A stretch of DNA of 64,000 bases from Pseudoalteromonas sp. '520P1 No. 423' (GCF_001269985.1 NZ_BBZB01000001.1:2356001-2420000), one strand, 5' to 3'; counted from the stretch's first letter, positions 45,696-57,899 are shown. Notes: generated by a model from the letters alone, not told the origin. Translations and numbers: made by a program.

Positions 45696-46187
45696 ATGGT
45701 TCATAATAAAGCATCTTACACATTAGATAGAATTGATCATAAGATTTTAGTCGAATTACAAAAAGATGGTCGCATTTCTAATGTAGAACTTGCCAGAAGA
45801 ATTGGTTTAAGTGCTACTCCTTGTCTAGAAAGAGTTAAAAAACTTGAAAGGGATGGTTTCATAATGGGTTATAGAGCGGTGATTGACCCTGCTAAAGTTG
45901 GAGCTGCTTTATTAGTTTATGTTGAAATCACCTTAACAAAAACCTCTCCAGATGTATTTGAAGACTTTAGCCAAGCTGTAAAGCTTCACGATGAAATATT
46001 AGAGTGCCATCTAGTATCAGGTAATTTTGATTTTTTACTTAAAACACGTGTAGCAGATATGTCTGCATATAGACTCGTTCTTGGAGATGTACTCTTAAGA
46101 TTACCTTCAGTGAGTGAAAGTCGTACATATGTTGTAATGGAAGAGGTCAAAAGTGATGAAATGTTACCACTAAAAGTAAATTCCTGA
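45696..46187 (+). CDS. lrp: leucine-responsive regulatory protein
   Basis: A 163-residue Lrp/AsnC-family regulator very close to E. coli Lrp (164): DRIDHKILVELQKDGRISNVELARRIGLSATPCLERV in the helix-turn-helix, and ECHLVSGNFDFLLKTRVADMSAYR in the RAM ligand-binding domain. I chose the ATG at 45696 over the TTG at 45681 because it gives the family N-terminus. It is divergent from ald, which it probably controls, and upstream of ftsK as in enterobacteria. Confidence 0.95.
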   Translation: MVHNKASYTLDRIDHKILVELQKDGRISNVELARRIGLSATPCLERVKKLERDGFIMGYRAVIDPAKVGAALLVYVEITLTKTSPDVFEDFSQAVKLHDEILECHLVSGNFDFLLKTRVADMSAYRLVLGDVLLRLPSVSESRTYVVMEEVKSDEMLPLKVNS

Positions 46188-46238
46188 TAAAGTTCAACAT
46201 GAATAAATATTTATATAATAAGCAAAGGATTTATTAAT

Positions 46239-48881
46239 ATGCGCCTAAATGGTGTGCAACGCTTACTTGAAACCGGTCTAATAATTAGTACCTTTTCTGC
46301 TATTTTCATTTTATGTGCTTTAGTTAGTTTTCATCCAGCAGATCCTTCATGGTCTCAAACAGGTGAGTTTTTACATGTAAAAAATATAACTGGCTCAACA
46401 GGTGCTTGGATAGCTGACATTTTATTATTTAGTTTTGGCTGGCTAGCATTTTTTATACCTGTTGCCATTCAGGCTTTTGGTTATATCTTTTTTAAAAAAC
46501 CACACAAGATCTTACAACTAGATTATTTAACATTAGGCCTACGTGTAGTTGGTTTAGTGTTCTTTGTAACAACAGCAGCAGCTATCAGTAGTATCAATTT
46601 TGACGATATATTTTATTTTCCTTCAGGCGGGGTAGTAGGGGATGTCATTGCAAATGCCATGATGCCGGCATTTAACTTTACGGGTACTTCAATATTTTTA
46701 TTGTGTTTCTTTTTTGCAGGTCTTACTTTATTAACCGGTGTGTCTTGGGTTCAATTTGTTGATGTGTTAGGTGAATATGCCGTAAAATTTGGCACATACC
46801 TGCACCAGTTACCGCAAAAATGGGTTGATAGTCGACAAGCAAAACCAGCACTTAATATGACTAAAAGCACTGCAGTTCAAATTGAGCCAGATGAATTGTT
46901 AAATGATCCCTTATTGGCAGAACCATCAGGGGCTGAATCAAAAGTGTCTGAGGCTAAATTTGCTGAAACTGAGTCTCCTCAAATAGACGAAACAGAATTT
47001 AATATAGAAATAGAATCTACAGAGCCGATACATAATACTGATAATGATTTTGAACCAATTAATGAGCCTGTATTAGACCATCATATTGAAGAGAACTTTG
47101 CTCCAGTAGGTTCAGAATTTGATGATATTAACAGTATTTTAGATCAAGATATGAGCTTTAGTGCCATTGAAGATGAGCCAATTGATACTGCTAGTGCGTT
47201 AAACTCTTTAGATCAAAATGCTTATTCGCAAACACAAGACATAAGCGAACCGCTAGAAAGTGAAATTAGTGCACCTTTGGTACCTCAAGAAGTGGCAAAG
47301 CCAGTTATACCTATGCATTTGCAACCACAAACAGCAAAAGAAAAATTTGAAGACCTGTTGGCTGAAAAAACAAATAGCGCCAATATGCCACCATTACCGA
47401 CTTTAGATTTATTGGATCGCCCAGACAAACAAAAAAATCCAATTTCTAAAGATGAACTTGAAGCAGTATCTCGTTTAGTAGAAGTAAAACTATTAGATTT
47501 TGGCATACAAGCAACAGTTGTAGGTGTGTATCCAGGCCCTGTAGTAACGCGTTTTGAGCTTGATTTAGCGCCAGGTATCAAAGTCGCTAAAATAACAGGT
47601 TTGGCAAAAGATTTAGCTCGTGCTTTATCAGCAGTGAGTGTGCGTGTGGTAGAGGTTATACCGGGCAAAACTTATATTGGTTTAGAATTACCAAATAAAC
47701 ACCGTGAAATAGTACGTTTATCTGAAGTAATTGATGCAGAAAAATTCAGACAAAGTGCATCTCCATTAGCTATGGTGTTAGGTAAAGATATTGCAGGGCA
47801 ACCAGTTGTGGTTGATCTTGGTAAAATGCCGCATTTATTAGTGGCAGGTACGACAGGTTCTGGTAAGTCTGTTGGTGTGAATGTAATGATCATCAGTTTA
47901 CTGTATAAATCAGGTCCTGATGATGTGCGCTTAATCATGATAGATCCAAAAATGCTTGAACTTTCTGTTTACGAAGGCATTCCACATTTATTATGTGAAG
48001 TAGTCACCGATATGAAAGAAGCATCAAACGCATTGCGTTGGTGTGTGGGTGAAATGGAACGTCGTTATAAATTAATGTCGGCTCTGGGTGTACGTAACCT
48101 AAATGGTTATAACCAAAAAGTACTAGCGGCAAAAGAGTTAGGCATGCCGATAAAGGATCCTTTATTTAAAGATACTGATGGTATGGCTAATGAGCCTGAA
48201 GACTTAGATAAATTACCAAATATCGTGGTTGTGATAGATGAATTCGCCGACATGATGATGATAGTAGGTAAAAAAGTTGAAGAGTTAATTGCACGTATCG
48301 CACAAAAAGCACGTGCAGCGGGTATTCATTTAGTATTAGCAACACAAAGACCTTCAGTCGATGTCATTACAGGTTTAATTAAAGCGAACATCCCAACACG
48401 AATGGCTTTCCAAGTATCATCAAAAATAGATTCACGCACCATATTAGATCAACAAGGTGCTGAAAACTTACTCGGTATGGGTGATATGTTATACCTACCA
48501 CCTGGCACAAGTGTATCAGTACGTGTTCATGGCGCATTCATTGACGATCATGAAGTGCATGCTGTCGTTGATGATTGGAAAAAACGCGGTAAACCAAATT
48601 ATATTGATGAAATCTTAAATGGTGATGCGACAGAAGATATATTATTACCTGGTGAAGCGCCTGAAGGCGAAGATACTGAGCAAGACCCATTATACGATGA
48701 AGCGGTTAGCTTTGTAATAGAAGGAGGGAGAGTATCAATATCAAGCGTACAGCGTAAATTAAGAGTCGGTTATAACAGAGCCGCACGTTTAGTTGAGCAA
48801 ATGGAAACATCAGGTATTGTTAGTGCTCCTGGTCATAATGGTGCTCGCGAATTATTAGTACCAAACGCCAATGCCAATTAA
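46239..48881 (+). CDS. ftsK: DNA translocase FtsK
   Basis: Septal DNA pump that moves chromosome ends and activates XerCD at dif. 880 residues. Four to five N-terminal membrane helices (residues about 15-170), an acidic linker (about 200-390) much shorter than in E. coli, then the motor domain: Walker [13 protein letters not shown] (about residue 537), Walker [13 protein letters not shown], and [13 protein letters not shown]. The C-terminal winged helix ([25 protein letters not shown]) is the gamma domain. AAGGA precedes the ATG. Confidence 0.96.
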   Translation: MRLNGVQRLLETGLIISTFSAIFILCALVSFHPADPSWSQTGEFLHVKNITGSTGAWIADILLFSFGWLAFFIPVAIQAFGYIFFKKPHKILQLDYLTLGLRVVGLVFFVTTAAAISSINFDDIFYFPSGGVVGDVIANAMMPAFNFTGTSIFLLCFFFAGLTLLTGVSWVQFVDVLGEYAVKFGTYLHQLPQKWVDSRQAKPALNMTKSTAVQIEPDELLNDPLLAEPSGAESKVSEAKFAETESPQIDETEFNIEIESTEPIHNTDNDFEPINEPVLDHHIEENFAPVGSEFDDINSILDQDMSFSAIEDEPIDTASALNSLDQNAYSQTQDISEPLESEISAPLVPQEVAKPVIPMHLQPQTAKEKFEDLLAEKTNSANMPPLPTLDLLDRPDKQKNPISKDELEAVSRLVEVKLLDFGIQATVVGVYPGPVVTRFELDLAPGIKVAKITGLAKDLARALSAVSVRVVEVIPGKTYIGLELPNKHREIVRLSEVIDAEKFRQSASPLAMVLGKDIAGQPVVVDLGKMPHLLVAGTTGSGKSVGVNVMIISLLYKSGPDDVRLIMIDPKMLELSVYEGIPHLLCEVVTDMKEASNALRWCVGEMERRYKLMSALGVRNLNGYNQKVLAAKELGMPIKDPLFKDTDGMANEPEDLDKLPNIVVVIDEFADMMMIVGKKVEELIARIAQKARAAGIHLVLATQRPSVDVITGLIKANIPTRMAFQVSSKIDSRTILDQQGAENLLGMGDMLYLPPGTSVSVRVHGAFIDDHEVHAVVDDWKKRGKPNYIDEILNGDATEDILLPGEAPEGEDTEQDPLYDEAVSFVIEGGRVSISSVQRKLRVGYNRAARLVEQMETSGIVSAPGHNGARELLVPNANAN

Positions 48882-49127
48882 TTTATATGCTAACAGCTTT
48901 GGTTATTAAGATTAATTTGTGCATTTTATATCGTCATGCCCGAATTGTTTATATCGGGAATCTATAAATGCATAAAAAGATAGAACTTTGATAAAACACT
49001 TTGTAGATGACGCGCTTAATACAGCACTTAGACAGGTAAATTTATTTAAATTGATCTGTTTGTTAAACTCAGGTTCAGTTTTGTTTCGTTATAACAAGAT
49101 AAATAAAAGAATTTAGGTATTAAAAGA
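48882..49127. other. ftsK-lolA intergenic region with a REP-like hairpin
   Basis: Contains CCCGAATTGTTTATATCGGG (48936-48955), a hairpin of the same type as that near 53168. No gene is seen. Confidence 0.55.
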
Positions 49128-49736
49128 ATGATAAAAAAAAGCATTTTAAGTTTAATGTTCACTATGAGCTTTTCAACATTAGCCGGTGATTTAGAACAAT
49201 TACGTAGTCAGTTAAATCTATTAAATAGCTTTACTGCGAAATTTGATCAAGTAGTAAAAGATGATCAAGGTGATATATTACAACAAGGTCAAGGCGAGAT
49301 AGCCTTACAACAGCCAAATAAAATCAGCTGGCAACAAGAAGATACACTATTAATCTCGGATGGAGATAAAACCTATTATTTTGATAGTTTTGCTGAGCAG
49401 GTTTCTATATTTAAGTCAGAAAAATTAATTCAAAGTACGCCTTTTATCTTACTTACCAGTAATGATGAAAACCTTTGGCAGAAATACACAGTTAAAATGA
49501 GTAAAGGTGCTTATACAGTAAGCCCTAAGTCTTTAGAAAACGCACAAGTAAGTGCCCTTGTAATTCGTTTTGAAGATAAAACCAAGGGCTTAAAAGGACT
49601 AGAGATAAAAGATATTTCAGGGCAAACATCCTACTTTAATTTTAGCAATGCAACTGTAAATCCAGAACTTAAAGCAGAGGTGTTCAAATTTGATATCCCT
49701 GCTGACATTGAAGTAGACGACCAAACGGGTAACTAA
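49128..49736 (+). CDS. lolA: outer-membrane lipoprotein carrier protein LolA
   Basis: Periplasmic chaperone taking lipoproteins from LolCDE to LolB. 202 residues with a cleaved signal peptide (SMSF-like hydrophobic core, cleavage after TLA). The mature part shows the LolA pattern: LNSFTAKFDQVVKD, GQGEIALQQPNKISWQ and LLISDGDKTYYFD. It sits between ftsK and rarA as in E. coli and lies 6 bp before rarA. Confidence 0.95.
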   Translation: MIKKSILSLMFTMSFSTLAGDLEQLRSQLNLLNSFTAKFDQVVKDDQGDILQQGQGEIALQQPNKISWQQEDTLLISDGDKTYYFDSFAEQVSIFKSEKLIQSTPFILLTSNDENLWQKYTVKMSKGAYTVSPKSLENAQVSALVIRFEDKTKGLKGLEIKDISGQTSYFNFSNATVNPELKAEVFKFDIPADIEVDDQTGN

Positions 49737-49742
49737 ATATAA

Positions 49743-51080
49743 GTGTCAAATTTTAATTTAGATTTTGCACCAGATGTGCGACCTCTCGCTGCAAGAATGC
49801 GCCCTGAGACCTTGGATGATTATTTCGGACAAGGTCATTTATTGGCACCTGATAAACCACTTTATCGCGCAATTATTGAAGGGCGATGCCACTCTTTAAT
49901 ATTATGGGGTCCGCCAGGTGTTGGTAAAACAACGTTAGCAGAAATCATAGCACATCATGCCAATGCTAATTTAATTCGCATATCAGCAGTATCTGCGGGT
50001 GTTAAAGAAATAAGACAGTCAGTACAAGATGCTAAAAATCATTTAGCGTCTAACGGTCAACGCACATTATTATTTGTTGATGAAGTACACAGATTTAATA
50101 AATCTCAGCAAGATGCTTTTTTACCGCATATAGAAGATGGCACATTTATATTTGTTGGTGCAACCACAGAAAATCCCTCGTTTGCACTTAATAACGCAAT
50201 ACTATCTCGTGCGCGAGTATACGTGCTTAAATCTTTAACTGAGACAGATTTAACCGACGTATTAGCGCAAGCGCTTTCAAGTGATAAAGGCTTAGGTAAG
50301 CAAGCGTTTGATATTCCGGATAACGCTAAAAAAGCATTATGTTTAGCGGCCGATGGCGATGCTCGAAAACTCTTAAATTTGCTAGAACAAGCAGCCGATT
50401 TAGCGATTGAAAAAGGGGATGTATCTTTAATCGATAAATCAGTCTTAGAGCAAATATTACCTAGTCATATTGCAAAATATGATAATGGCGGAGATGAATA
50501 CTACGATTTAATCTCTGCGTTTCATAAATCAGTGCGTGGTTCAGCACCTGATGCTGCACTTTATTGGTATTGTAGAATATTAGCAGGCGGCGGAGATGCA
50601 CTTTATGTTGCGCGACGTTTACTTGCAATTGCAACTGAAGACATAGGCAATGCTGATCCTCGTGCAATGCAAGTCGCATTAAATGCATGGGATATATATC
50701 AAAGAGTTGGGCCAGGTGAAGGCGAACGCGCCATTGCACAAGCCACATTATATTTAGCTAGTGCAGCAAAAAGTAATGCGGTTTATACTGCTTTTAATCA
50801 AGCTAAACAGCAAGCGAGTGAATTACCTAGCTTCCCAGTGCCAGAGCATTTAAGAAATGCACCTACTGATTTAATGAAAGATTTAGGTTATGGCAGTGAA
50901 TACCGATATGCACATGATGAGGCGGGCGCTTTTGCAGCAGGCGAAAATTATTTTCCAGAAGCATTAAAAGATACGCAATATTACCATCCAGTAGATCGTG
51001 GATTAGAGAAGAAAATAAAAGAAAAACTGGATTATTTAACAGCGCTTGATCAACAAAGCACACTTAAAAGATATGAATAA
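49743..51080 (+). CDS. rarA: replication-associated recombination protein A (AAA+ ATPase)
   Basis: A 445-residue RarA/MgsA ATPase acting at stalled forks. Walker [10 protein letters not shown] (about residue 57), Walker [17 protein letters not shown], sensor ATTENPSF, then the tetramerisation domain with [21 protein letters not shown] and [14 protein letters not shown]. Very close to the E. coli protein throughout. The start is a GTG at 49743, 6 bp after lolA, without a clear ribosome site, so it is likely coupled to lolA translation. Confidence 0.96.
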   Translation: MSNFNLDFAPDVRPLAARMRPETLDDYFGQGHLLAPDKPLYRAIIEGRCHSLILWGPPGVGKTTLAEIIAHHANANLIRISAVSAGVKEIRQSVQDAKNHLASNGQRTLLFVDEVHRFNKSQQDAFLPHIEDGTFIFVGATTENPSFALNNAILSRARVYVLKSLTETDLTDVLAQALSSDKGLGKQAFDIPDNAKKALCLAADGDARKLLNLLEQAADLAIEKGDVSLIDKSVLEQILPSHIAKYDNGGDEYYDLISAFHKSVRGSAPDAALYWYCRILAGGGDALYVARRLLAIATEDIGNADPRAMQVALNAWDIYQRVGPGEGERAIAQATLYLASAAKSNAVYTAFNQAKQQASELPSFPVPEHLRNAPTDLMKDLGYGSEYRYAHDEAGAFAAGENYFPEALKDTQYYHPVDRGLEKKIKEKLDYLTALDQQSTLKRYE

Positions 51081-51086
51081 AATAGT

Positions 51087-51479
51087 ATGAGTTCATTCAA
51101 ATTATACCTTTTTGTAGCCTTAGGCGGGGCCAGTGGTGCTTGCTTAAGGTTTTTTATTAGCGAAACCATGGTAAAACTACTGGGTAGGGGATTCCCTTTT
51201 GGCACTTTGGCGGTTAATATTCTGGGTTCGTTATTAATGGGTATTTTATTTGCCTTATTAGAAAAAGAATTCTTAGTTGGCAGCCCAGCTAAAACCATTT
51301 TAGGTATTGGTTTTTTAGGTGCGCTAACAACATTTTCTACCTTTTCTTTAGATACCTTATTGCTTATGCAGCAGGGAGATTGGCTAAAGGTAGCGTTAAA
51401 TATCACATTAAATTTAGTCTGTTGTATCTTTGTTACTTGGTTAGGGATGCAATTAGTAATACAGTTTGTACAAAAATAG
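51087..51479 (+). CDS. crcB: fluoride channel Fluc/CrcB
   Basis: A 130-residue, four-helix membrane protein exporting fluoride as a dimer. Signature segments [10 protein letters not shown] (about residue 10) and [17 protein letters not shown] (about residue 75) include the Phe and polar-track residues of Fluc channels. It starts 6 bp after rarA and lies 33 bp before serS. No fluoride riboswitch is seen; transcription probably comes from the lolA-rarA side. Confidence 0.94.
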   Translation: MSSFKLYLFVALGGASGACLRFFISETMVKLLGRGFPFGTLAVNILGSLLMGILFALLEKEFLVGSPAKTILGIGFLGALTTFSTFSLDTLLLMQQGDWLKVALNITLNLVCCIFVTWLGMQLVIQFVQK

Positions 51480-51503
51480 CACTTGTAGTGCCCAAAAGGT
51501 TAA

Positions 51504-52805
<1,302 letters not shown>

Positions 52806-52836
52806 TCAAACTTATTTAGGACAATCACCTTATTAT

Positions 52837-52862
52837 AAAAAGGCCACTGAGGCCTTTTTTTG
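52837..52862 (+). terminator. terminator after serS
   Basis: 9-bp stem AAAAAGGCC (52837-52845) / GGCCTTTTT (52851-52859) with a T run. Confidence 0.9.
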
Positions 52863-53229
52863 TACCCGAAATATAAATTTATCGCTAAATTTTGTTACTT
52901 TGTCGATTACAAAATCCATTTATAAAAAATGGCCCTATAATAAAAACATCACCCAGAAATAAGCTCTGTTAGATTGATTTATGTAGGCGAGGTTAATTCT
53001 CGCAGTGATAAACACTGTTGCCACAGAGTAATTTAATAAAAAACGGTACTGAAGTCCGGTCTACAAAGATGATTTAAACATTTTCATAATTTAATTGTAG
53101 GCGAGGGGTTAATCCTCGCAGTATAAACACATAAGCAATAACGCGTAAAAACAACAGGACGTCAGCCCGAAACATTTATCGGGAAATAAAAAGAATCAAT
53201 ATTGCAAAATGTATTAATAGGAATTAAAA
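52863..53229. other. intergenic region with REP-like repeats
   Basis: Holds two related hairpin units, TGTAGGCGAGGTTAATTCTC (from 52983) and TGTAGGCGAGGGGTTAATCC (from 53097), each continuing into GC and a similar tail, and a CCCGA/TCGGG hairpin at 53168-53186. No gene is seen up to the small ORF at 53230. Confidence 0.65.
52983..53190. repeat. REP-like hairpin repeats
   Basis: Two copies of a unit with stem GGCGAG...CTCGCC-like pairing (52986-53003 and 53100-53119), each followed by AGT(G)ATAAACAC, and one CCCGAAACATTTATCGGG hairpin related to the one near 48936. These are short dispersed palindromes of the REP type. Confidence 0.65.
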
Positions 53230-53385
53230 ATGACAAAGAAAAAAACAAGGGTTAATGGAATCAACCTTGCGCTGCGTTGGTTTTATAGGTTGTTAATGGT
53301 ATCACTATTGTTAGTGGCAGCTTATGTTGGTTTTGAAGCTTTTACAACAGTTTATAGTAATACACATCAGGTTCAGCAGAGCTAA
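53230..53385 (+). CDS. 51-residue single-span membrane protein
   Basis: Starts at an ATG with AGGAATT upstream. A basic N-terminus (MTKKKTRVNG) is followed by a hydrophobic segment FYRLLMVSLLLVAAYVGFEAF (about residues 18-37) and a short polar tail ending HQVQQS. The pattern is typical of a real small membrane protein. It is convergent with tusE, 16 bp away. No function is proposed. Confidence 0.6.
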   Translation: MTKKKTRVNGINLALRWFYRLLMVSLLLVAAYVGFEAFTTVYSNTHQVQQS

Positions 53386-53400
53386 AGTGGAGAATAAATA

Positions 53401-53730
53401 TTAAATACACCTAGCTGGTTTTGGCAAACCCGCAATTTTAGTTGCTTGCTTAGCAGGACCTTTAGGAAATAAAGTATAAAGATAAATACTATTGCCTTTA
53501 TCTTCACCTAACTTTTTAGCCATCGCTTTAACTAGCATTCTGATAGCAGGGCTAGTATTAAACTCTACATAAAAATCACGAACAAAATGAACAACTTCCC
53601 AATGTGATTCACTTAATTCAATATTTTCTTCTTGAGCAATTACTAGGGCTAGCTCTTTGCTCCAATCACTTGGGTTAAGTAAATAACCTTGTTTGTCTGT
53701 TTCAATTTCTTTTTGATTAAATTCAATCAT
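53401..53730 (-). CDS. tusE: sulfurtransferase TusE (DsrC family)
   Basis: Last carrier in the Tus sulfur relay, receiving persulfide from TusBCD and giving it to MnmA for tRNA 2-thiouridine. 109 residues. The C-terminal PKPARCI carries the conserved penultimate cysteine. [30 protein letters not shown] is the DsrC-family helix region. It is 1 bp after tusB. Confidence 0.95.
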   Translation of the reverse strand: MIEFNQKEIETDKQGYLLNPSDWSKELALVIAQEENIELSESHWEVVHFVRDFYVEFNTSPAIRMLVKAMAKKLGEDKGNSIYLYTLFPKGPAKQATKIAGLPKPARCI

Positions 53731-53731
53731 A

Positions 53732-54016
53732 TTACCAACTTAATGTATTCTTATATTCTAAGGCTAATTCAACCCATTTCTCATAACTAATGCCATTTAT
53801 CGCTTTGTTGTTTATTCCTCGAGCTTCACAATCAGCTTGTATGGCTATAACTATATCTAAATCTATATAAGGCGCTAATAAAGAGTAACAAGCGTCACGC
53901 GTGAATAGAACGCTATCAGATTCGTTTTTTAAATCTAGTAACTCTTGGAATTGGGTTTGTGTAACAGGCTTAGATAAAATATGTAAAGTTGCATTCGTAT
54001 GTGTTAAATCAGTCAT
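53732..54016 (-). CDS. tusB: sulfur relay protein TusB
   Basis: A 94-residue subunit of the TusBCD heterohexamer (DsrH-like). TLHILSKPV near the start and [14 protein letters not shown] resemble the family, and the end ([20 protein letters not shown]) is typical. Its start overlaps the tusC stop by one base; assignment is helped by gene order. Confidence 0.92.
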   Translation of the reverse strand: MTDLTHTNATLHILSKPVTQTQFQELLDLKNESDSVLFTRDACYSLLAPYIDLDIVIAIQADCEARGINNKAINGISYEKWVELALEYKNTLSW

Positions 54017-54372
54017 TACATCGTCACCAAATGCTCGTTAGCATTTAAAAGAGTTTTTATTTGGTTATTATCTACAAGCTCACACTCTAAATGTAAGCTA
54101 TTTATATCAATGCCTCTTACTTCGAGAGACTGCTTACAAGCATAAATGTTTTCAACGTCGTATAGCTCAAGCATTTTTAACGTTTTAAAGTAATCTTTTA
54201 AACTTACTAAAGCAGGGTTTTGATTTTCATGTAGGCAAAATACAGCATCATCTTTAAACAATATACTGACATTTTGATCAATAGCAGCAAAAATAAGTGC
54301 AGTATCAAGTGCTTCTCTACATTTAACCCCGTCAAATGGACTAGAGGTTTGCATTACTAAAATATTTTTCAT
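54016..54372 (-). CDS. tusC: sulfur relay protein TusC
   Basis: A 118-residue DsrF-like subunit of TusBCD. I chose the ATG at 54372, giving MKNILVMQTSSPFDG, because AAGGA lies 7 nt upstream; longer starts overlap tusD. The SPFDGVKCREALDTALIFAA segment matches TusC. It begins 11 bp after tusD stops. Confidence 0.93.
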   Translation of the reverse strand: MKNILVMQTSSPFDGVKCREALDTALIFAAIDQNVSILFKDDAVFCLHENQNPALVSLKDYFKTLKMLELYDVENIYACKQSLEVRGIDINSLHLECELVDNNQIKTLLNANEHLVTM

Positions 54373-54382
54373 ATCCATTTCC

Positions 54383-54739
54383 TTATTTAAACTGAAGCCA
54401 CTTATCAGCTTTTGCCACCGACATAGCAAACTCAGCTAAGCCAGCAACAGTAAACGGACCTGTATTTTTTATATCTAAACCACGTTTTTCTGCTGCTGTT
54501 ATACACAATAATAAAGGTGTTTTTTCATCATCTACAAAGGATTGCCATTGATCATTGAGTTGCACTTCATCTTTTGCAATTACAAAATGCTCGCTTGCAT
54601 GCCAAATTGCTTCTTGATACAAAAAAATAGCATCTATAGTATGCCCACCTCTGAGTGCCGCTTTAGCAAAGTTTAATAAAGACAAACACGCATCGCTGTC
54701 GCTAGGTGATGCATGTAAAGATAAAACAAATTTAGCCAC
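54383..54739 (-). CDS. tusD: sulfurtransferase subunit TusD
   Basis: A 118-residue DsrE-like subunit. The sulfur-accepting cysteine is in LLLCITAAEKRG (about residue 79), and FVLSLHASPSDSDACLS opens the protein. First gene of the tusDCBE operon; a terminator separates it from the upstream membrane-protein gene. Confidence 0.94.
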   Translation of the reverse strand: MAKFVLSLHASPSDSDACLSLLNFAKAALRGGHTIDAIFLYQEAIWHASEHFVIAKDEVQLNDQWQSFVDDEKTPLLLCITAAEKRGLDIKNTGPFTVAGLAEFAMSVAKADKWLQFK

Positions 54740-54765
54740 ATTATCCTCATGAATTTTAGTTATAA

Positions 54766-54795
54766 AAAAGCCTCGCTAATTAGCGAGGCTTTTAT
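54766..54795 (-). terminator. terminator between the Bax-inhibitor-family gene and tusD
   Basis: Stem AAAAGCCTCGCTA / TAGCGAGGCTTTT with a 2-nt loop; strong and symmetric. Confidence 0.85.
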
Positions 54796-54827
54796 TATAC
54801 GTGAAATAACGTACTTAAAGCATGTTA

Positions 54828-55487
54828 TTAATCGTCTGACATACCTAATAAAGCCAAAATAGACGTGAATAAGTTATAGATGTTTAAGTATAAACCTACT
54901 GTTGCACGTATATAGTTAGTTTCGCCACCGTTGATGATACGGCTAGTATCAAACAAGATAAAACCAGACATAATCAATACTACAGCAGCATTAATCACCA
55001 TAAAAGTAACAGAGCTACCGATAAAGATATTTACGATACTAGCAACGATTACCACTAATAAACCAACAGTTAAAAAACCACCCATAAACGAGAAGTCTTT
55101 TTTAGTTGTAAGTGCATAAGCTGATAAACCAAAGAATACTAGTGCAGTAGAACCTAATGCTTGCATAATAAGCATAGGGCCGCCCGGCATACCAGCATAA
55201 TGATTAAGCATTGGACCTAAACCTAAACCCATACAACCAGTAAAAGCGAATATCCAAAAGATACCTGATGAAGAGTCAGCTTTTTTGTTTACAACAAAAA
55301 TTAAGCCAAATGAAATTAAAGTGAAAACTAATCCCATAATACGTGGAAATGCTAAAGCCATAGAAATGCCGGCAGTAACGGCGCTTGCTAATAGTGTCAT
55401 TCCTAAAAGCATGTAAGTATTTCTTAATACTTTGTTTGTTTCTAATACGCTGCTTGCTGAAGCGCTATTAGTATATGATTGATTCAT
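54828..55487 (-). CDS. Bax inhibitor-1/YccA family membrane protein
   Basis: A 219-residue protein with seven hydrophobic segments. NKVLRNTYMLLGMTLLASAVTAG at the start and the GFILFDTSRIINGGETNYIRATVGLYLNIYNLF segment near the end are hallmarks of the family. E. coli YccA modulates FtsH proteolysis, and the family also includes calcium-leak channels. Its place next to tusDCBE resembles the yccA-tusE neighbourhood in E. coli. Confidence 0.94.
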   Translation of the reverse strand: MNQSYTNSASASSVLETNKVLRNTYMLLGMTLLASAVTAGISMALAFPRIMGLVFTLISFGLIFVVNKKADSSSGIFWIFAFTGCMGLGLGPMLNHYAGMPGGPMLIMQALGSTALVFFGLSAYALTTKKDFSFMGGFLTVGLLVVIVASIVNIFIGSSVTFMVINAAVVLIMSGFILFDTSRIINGGETNYIRATVGLYLNIYNLFTSILALLGMSDD

Positions 55488-55876
55488 AATAACTTCCCCA
55501 AAATAACTAAAAATTAAATTATAACAATATAGATGATAACAGGTTAGATACGATTTTAAAGCTTTCGTTCAGTCTTCTAATGACTTTTAAAGATAAATAT
55601 GTGAATTTAACCTAAGTTTATGAAAAGTTTAATTAATAAAGGGGTATTTTTACACTTAAATAACAAATTTATTTTTTAGGTTTAAAAACACAGTTTCAAT
55701 TTATTTTGCCTAAATTACATATCTGTTTCATTTTACATTCCTTAATATAGATAACTGTATGATGGACCGCTAATACCATACATATATTTAGATAAAACGT
55801 ACTCTGAAACCTTATCACTTATTTAAACTCATAAACGAATGGCTTATCTAGCTACAATGAAAGGGTATTTTTACTT
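55488..55876. other. AT-rich intergenic region
   Basis: Carries the divergent promoters of the Bax-inhibitor-family gene and the chemoreceptor pseudogene. No gene or recognisable repeat apart from two AAAGGGGTATTTTTAC-like words (near 55640 and 55860). Confidence 0.5.
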
Positions 55877-57404
55877 ATGATGCAGTTTGGATTTAAAAAA
55901 CTATTACTTATTTCGATCGCTATTTTGGTCGGAATGTCGGTATCTTTAACGAGCTACTTTTCTTATGTTAAAGAAGAGGAAGTATTAACAGCCCTTGTCA
56001 TCAGAGAAAATACTGAATTTGTTCAACAACAAGCAAAAATTATAGAAAAGCAATTAAATGAAAAGGCACTTGGATTATCAAGGATCGCATCTTTATATAA
56101 TGAACAACGAGAAATAGGCGCAACTGAAGATTTTATTAAACTGACAAATACAATTGCTTTTGCAATGAATTGAACAGTTCTGCAATTGGGTTTGAAAGTG
56201 GTGTAGGTTATTGGAATCAAAGTAGTGAGGTATGGCCTGATCATATCTTTGCAGGAGATGTACGTAAGGAGTCATATTATAAATTAGCGCGTAATAGCTC
56301 AGGTGCTGCAGTAACTGAGCCATACTTTGATTCAATCGATTATTAGATCAGTATCGTTCATAGTATTAAAAACGGTATAATTACTGTTGATATGAAATTG
56401 GATTTTTTGAATGAGCTCGTAAGTGAGTCATCTCAAATCCCAGGTGCTGTCGCATTGATTTTAAATCATGATACAACCGTTCTTGCTTCAACAAGTGCAA
56501 ATGTTGAAACAAAGAAATTAGCATCTGACTATCATTGGTTTAAAGGTGCTGTGTTAAATGCAGTCACCAAAAATAATAGTATACAAACATATCAAGTAGA
56601 TGGTGTAGAAAAATTATTATTTTCACATAGAGTAAAAATAGCAGATAAAAATTGGTATTACACTTTAAGCCTAGATACAGAAGTAGCCTATGCCAGTCTT
56701 GCAAAAGCTAAAACAAGCGCATTTATTAGTACGCTTGTTGCTACACTTATTAGCGTTGGCTTTGTTTTTATTTTATTACAAATGCTTTATCGTCCAATAT
56801 TAGTGTTAAAAGAAACAATAATGGCACTTTCGCAAGGGAATGGTGATTTAACACAAAGGCTTAAAATAGAAACAAATGATGATCTAGGCGAAATTTCCGA
56901 AGGTGTAAATCAATTTATAGCCAGTTTACAAACAATGATATTAGAAATTAAACGTTAAACTGAAGCGTTAAACGGTAATGTTTATAAATTAAAAGAGCAA
57001 TCTGAAGCTAATACAATAATTCTTGATGGCCATGTGCAAGAAACCGAGCAGGTTGTAACAGCAATAGAAGAAATGAATGCAACAGCTGAATCTATGGCAC
57101 AAGACATTGCTAATGCCGCGCAGCTTACCGATAGCACTAACAATGCCGGGCGAGACTCAAAAGGTACAGCAATTCAGGCGCAGGGCACTATATCAGAATT
57201 AGTATCTGACGTTGAAAATTCAGTGCAAAGTGTGAGTGAGATGAGCAAAGCAATGTAACACATGAAGTGAGTAAAAACATGGTTGCCATTAACTCAATAG
57301 TTGGAAAATTAGATTCAAATGGTAAACAAGCGGTAGAAGAAATTAATAGCATTGATGATATAAACCACCGATTAACTGCCATTATAAGTAAATTTAAAGT
57401 TTAA
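55877..57404 (+). pseudogene. methyl-accepting chemotaxis protein, inactivated
   Basis: Recognisable pieces of one chemoreceptor in three frames. They are: an N-terminal membrane helix and start of a sensor domain (55877-56173), a frameshift, dCache-like sensor sequence ending in a TAG where YWIS is expected (56344), the rest of the sensor, a second membrane helix and a HAMP region (56392-56958), then a TAA where Gln is expected. Next follows a signalling segment (TEQVVTAIEEMNATAESMAQ) with another frameshift near 57255. The tip of the signalling hairpin appears to be missing. At least two frameshifts and two stops make it a dead gene. Confidence 0.9.
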
Positions 57405-57422
57405 TGAAAAATAAACTTTTAG

Positions 57423-57450
57423 AGCCGACTGTAATAAGTCGGCTTTTTTA
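57423..57450 (+). terminator. terminator after the chemoreceptor pseudogene
   Basis: 8-bp stem AGCCGACT (57423-57430) / AGTCGGCT (57437-57444) followed by TTTTTTA. Confidence 0.85.
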
Positions 57451-57640
57451 TTTGTAAATGTTAATTATTTAATTAAATACTTCTTAAGCGAACAGCAAAA
57501 CCTAGATTATTTAATCGAATGAAAAAACATCACAAACGATAGATATTTAAACGAATTAACTATTTTTTAGGCACTTAAACAAAAAAGTAAAAAAAAGACT
57601 TCACAAACAGCCATTAGTTTAATAATATTCGCGCCGCTGC

Positions 57641-57731
57641 GGAGAGATGGCAGAGTGGTCGAATGCACCGGTCTTGAAAACCGGCATGGGTTTATAGCCC
57701 ATCTAGGGTTCAAATCCCTATCTCTCCGCCA
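57641..57731 (+). tRNA. tRNA-Ser(UGA)
   Basis: 91 nt including encoded CCA. Acceptor stem GGAGAGA/TCTCTCC, anticodon loop CTTGAAA with anticodon TGA, a long variable arm TGGGTTTATAGCCCA as in class II tRNAs, and T loop GGTTCAAATCC. Matches serine UCN decoding. Confidence 0.97.
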
Positions 57732-57799
57732 CTTCTTTACTTTATTGTAATGGAAGTGCTATCAGATTTAACTGATATAAAACAAATAAAGAACAATGC

Positions 57800-57890
57800 G
57801 GAGAGATGGCAGAGTGGTCGAATGCACCGGTCTTGAAAACCGGCATGGGTTTATAGCCCATCTAGGGTTCAAATCCCTATCTCTCCGCCA
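57800..57890 (+). tRNA. tRNA-Ser(UGA), second copy
   Basis: Identical in sequence, as far as I can read, to the copy 159 bp upstream, again with encoded CCA. The tandem copies probably form one transcript, followed by a strong terminator. Confidence 0.97.
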
Positions 57891-57899
57891 CTTAATTCT

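Noticed and set aside
51087..51479. Fluoride riboswitch before crcB
   Set aside because: Only 6 bp separate crcB from rarA, leaving no room for the structured leader.
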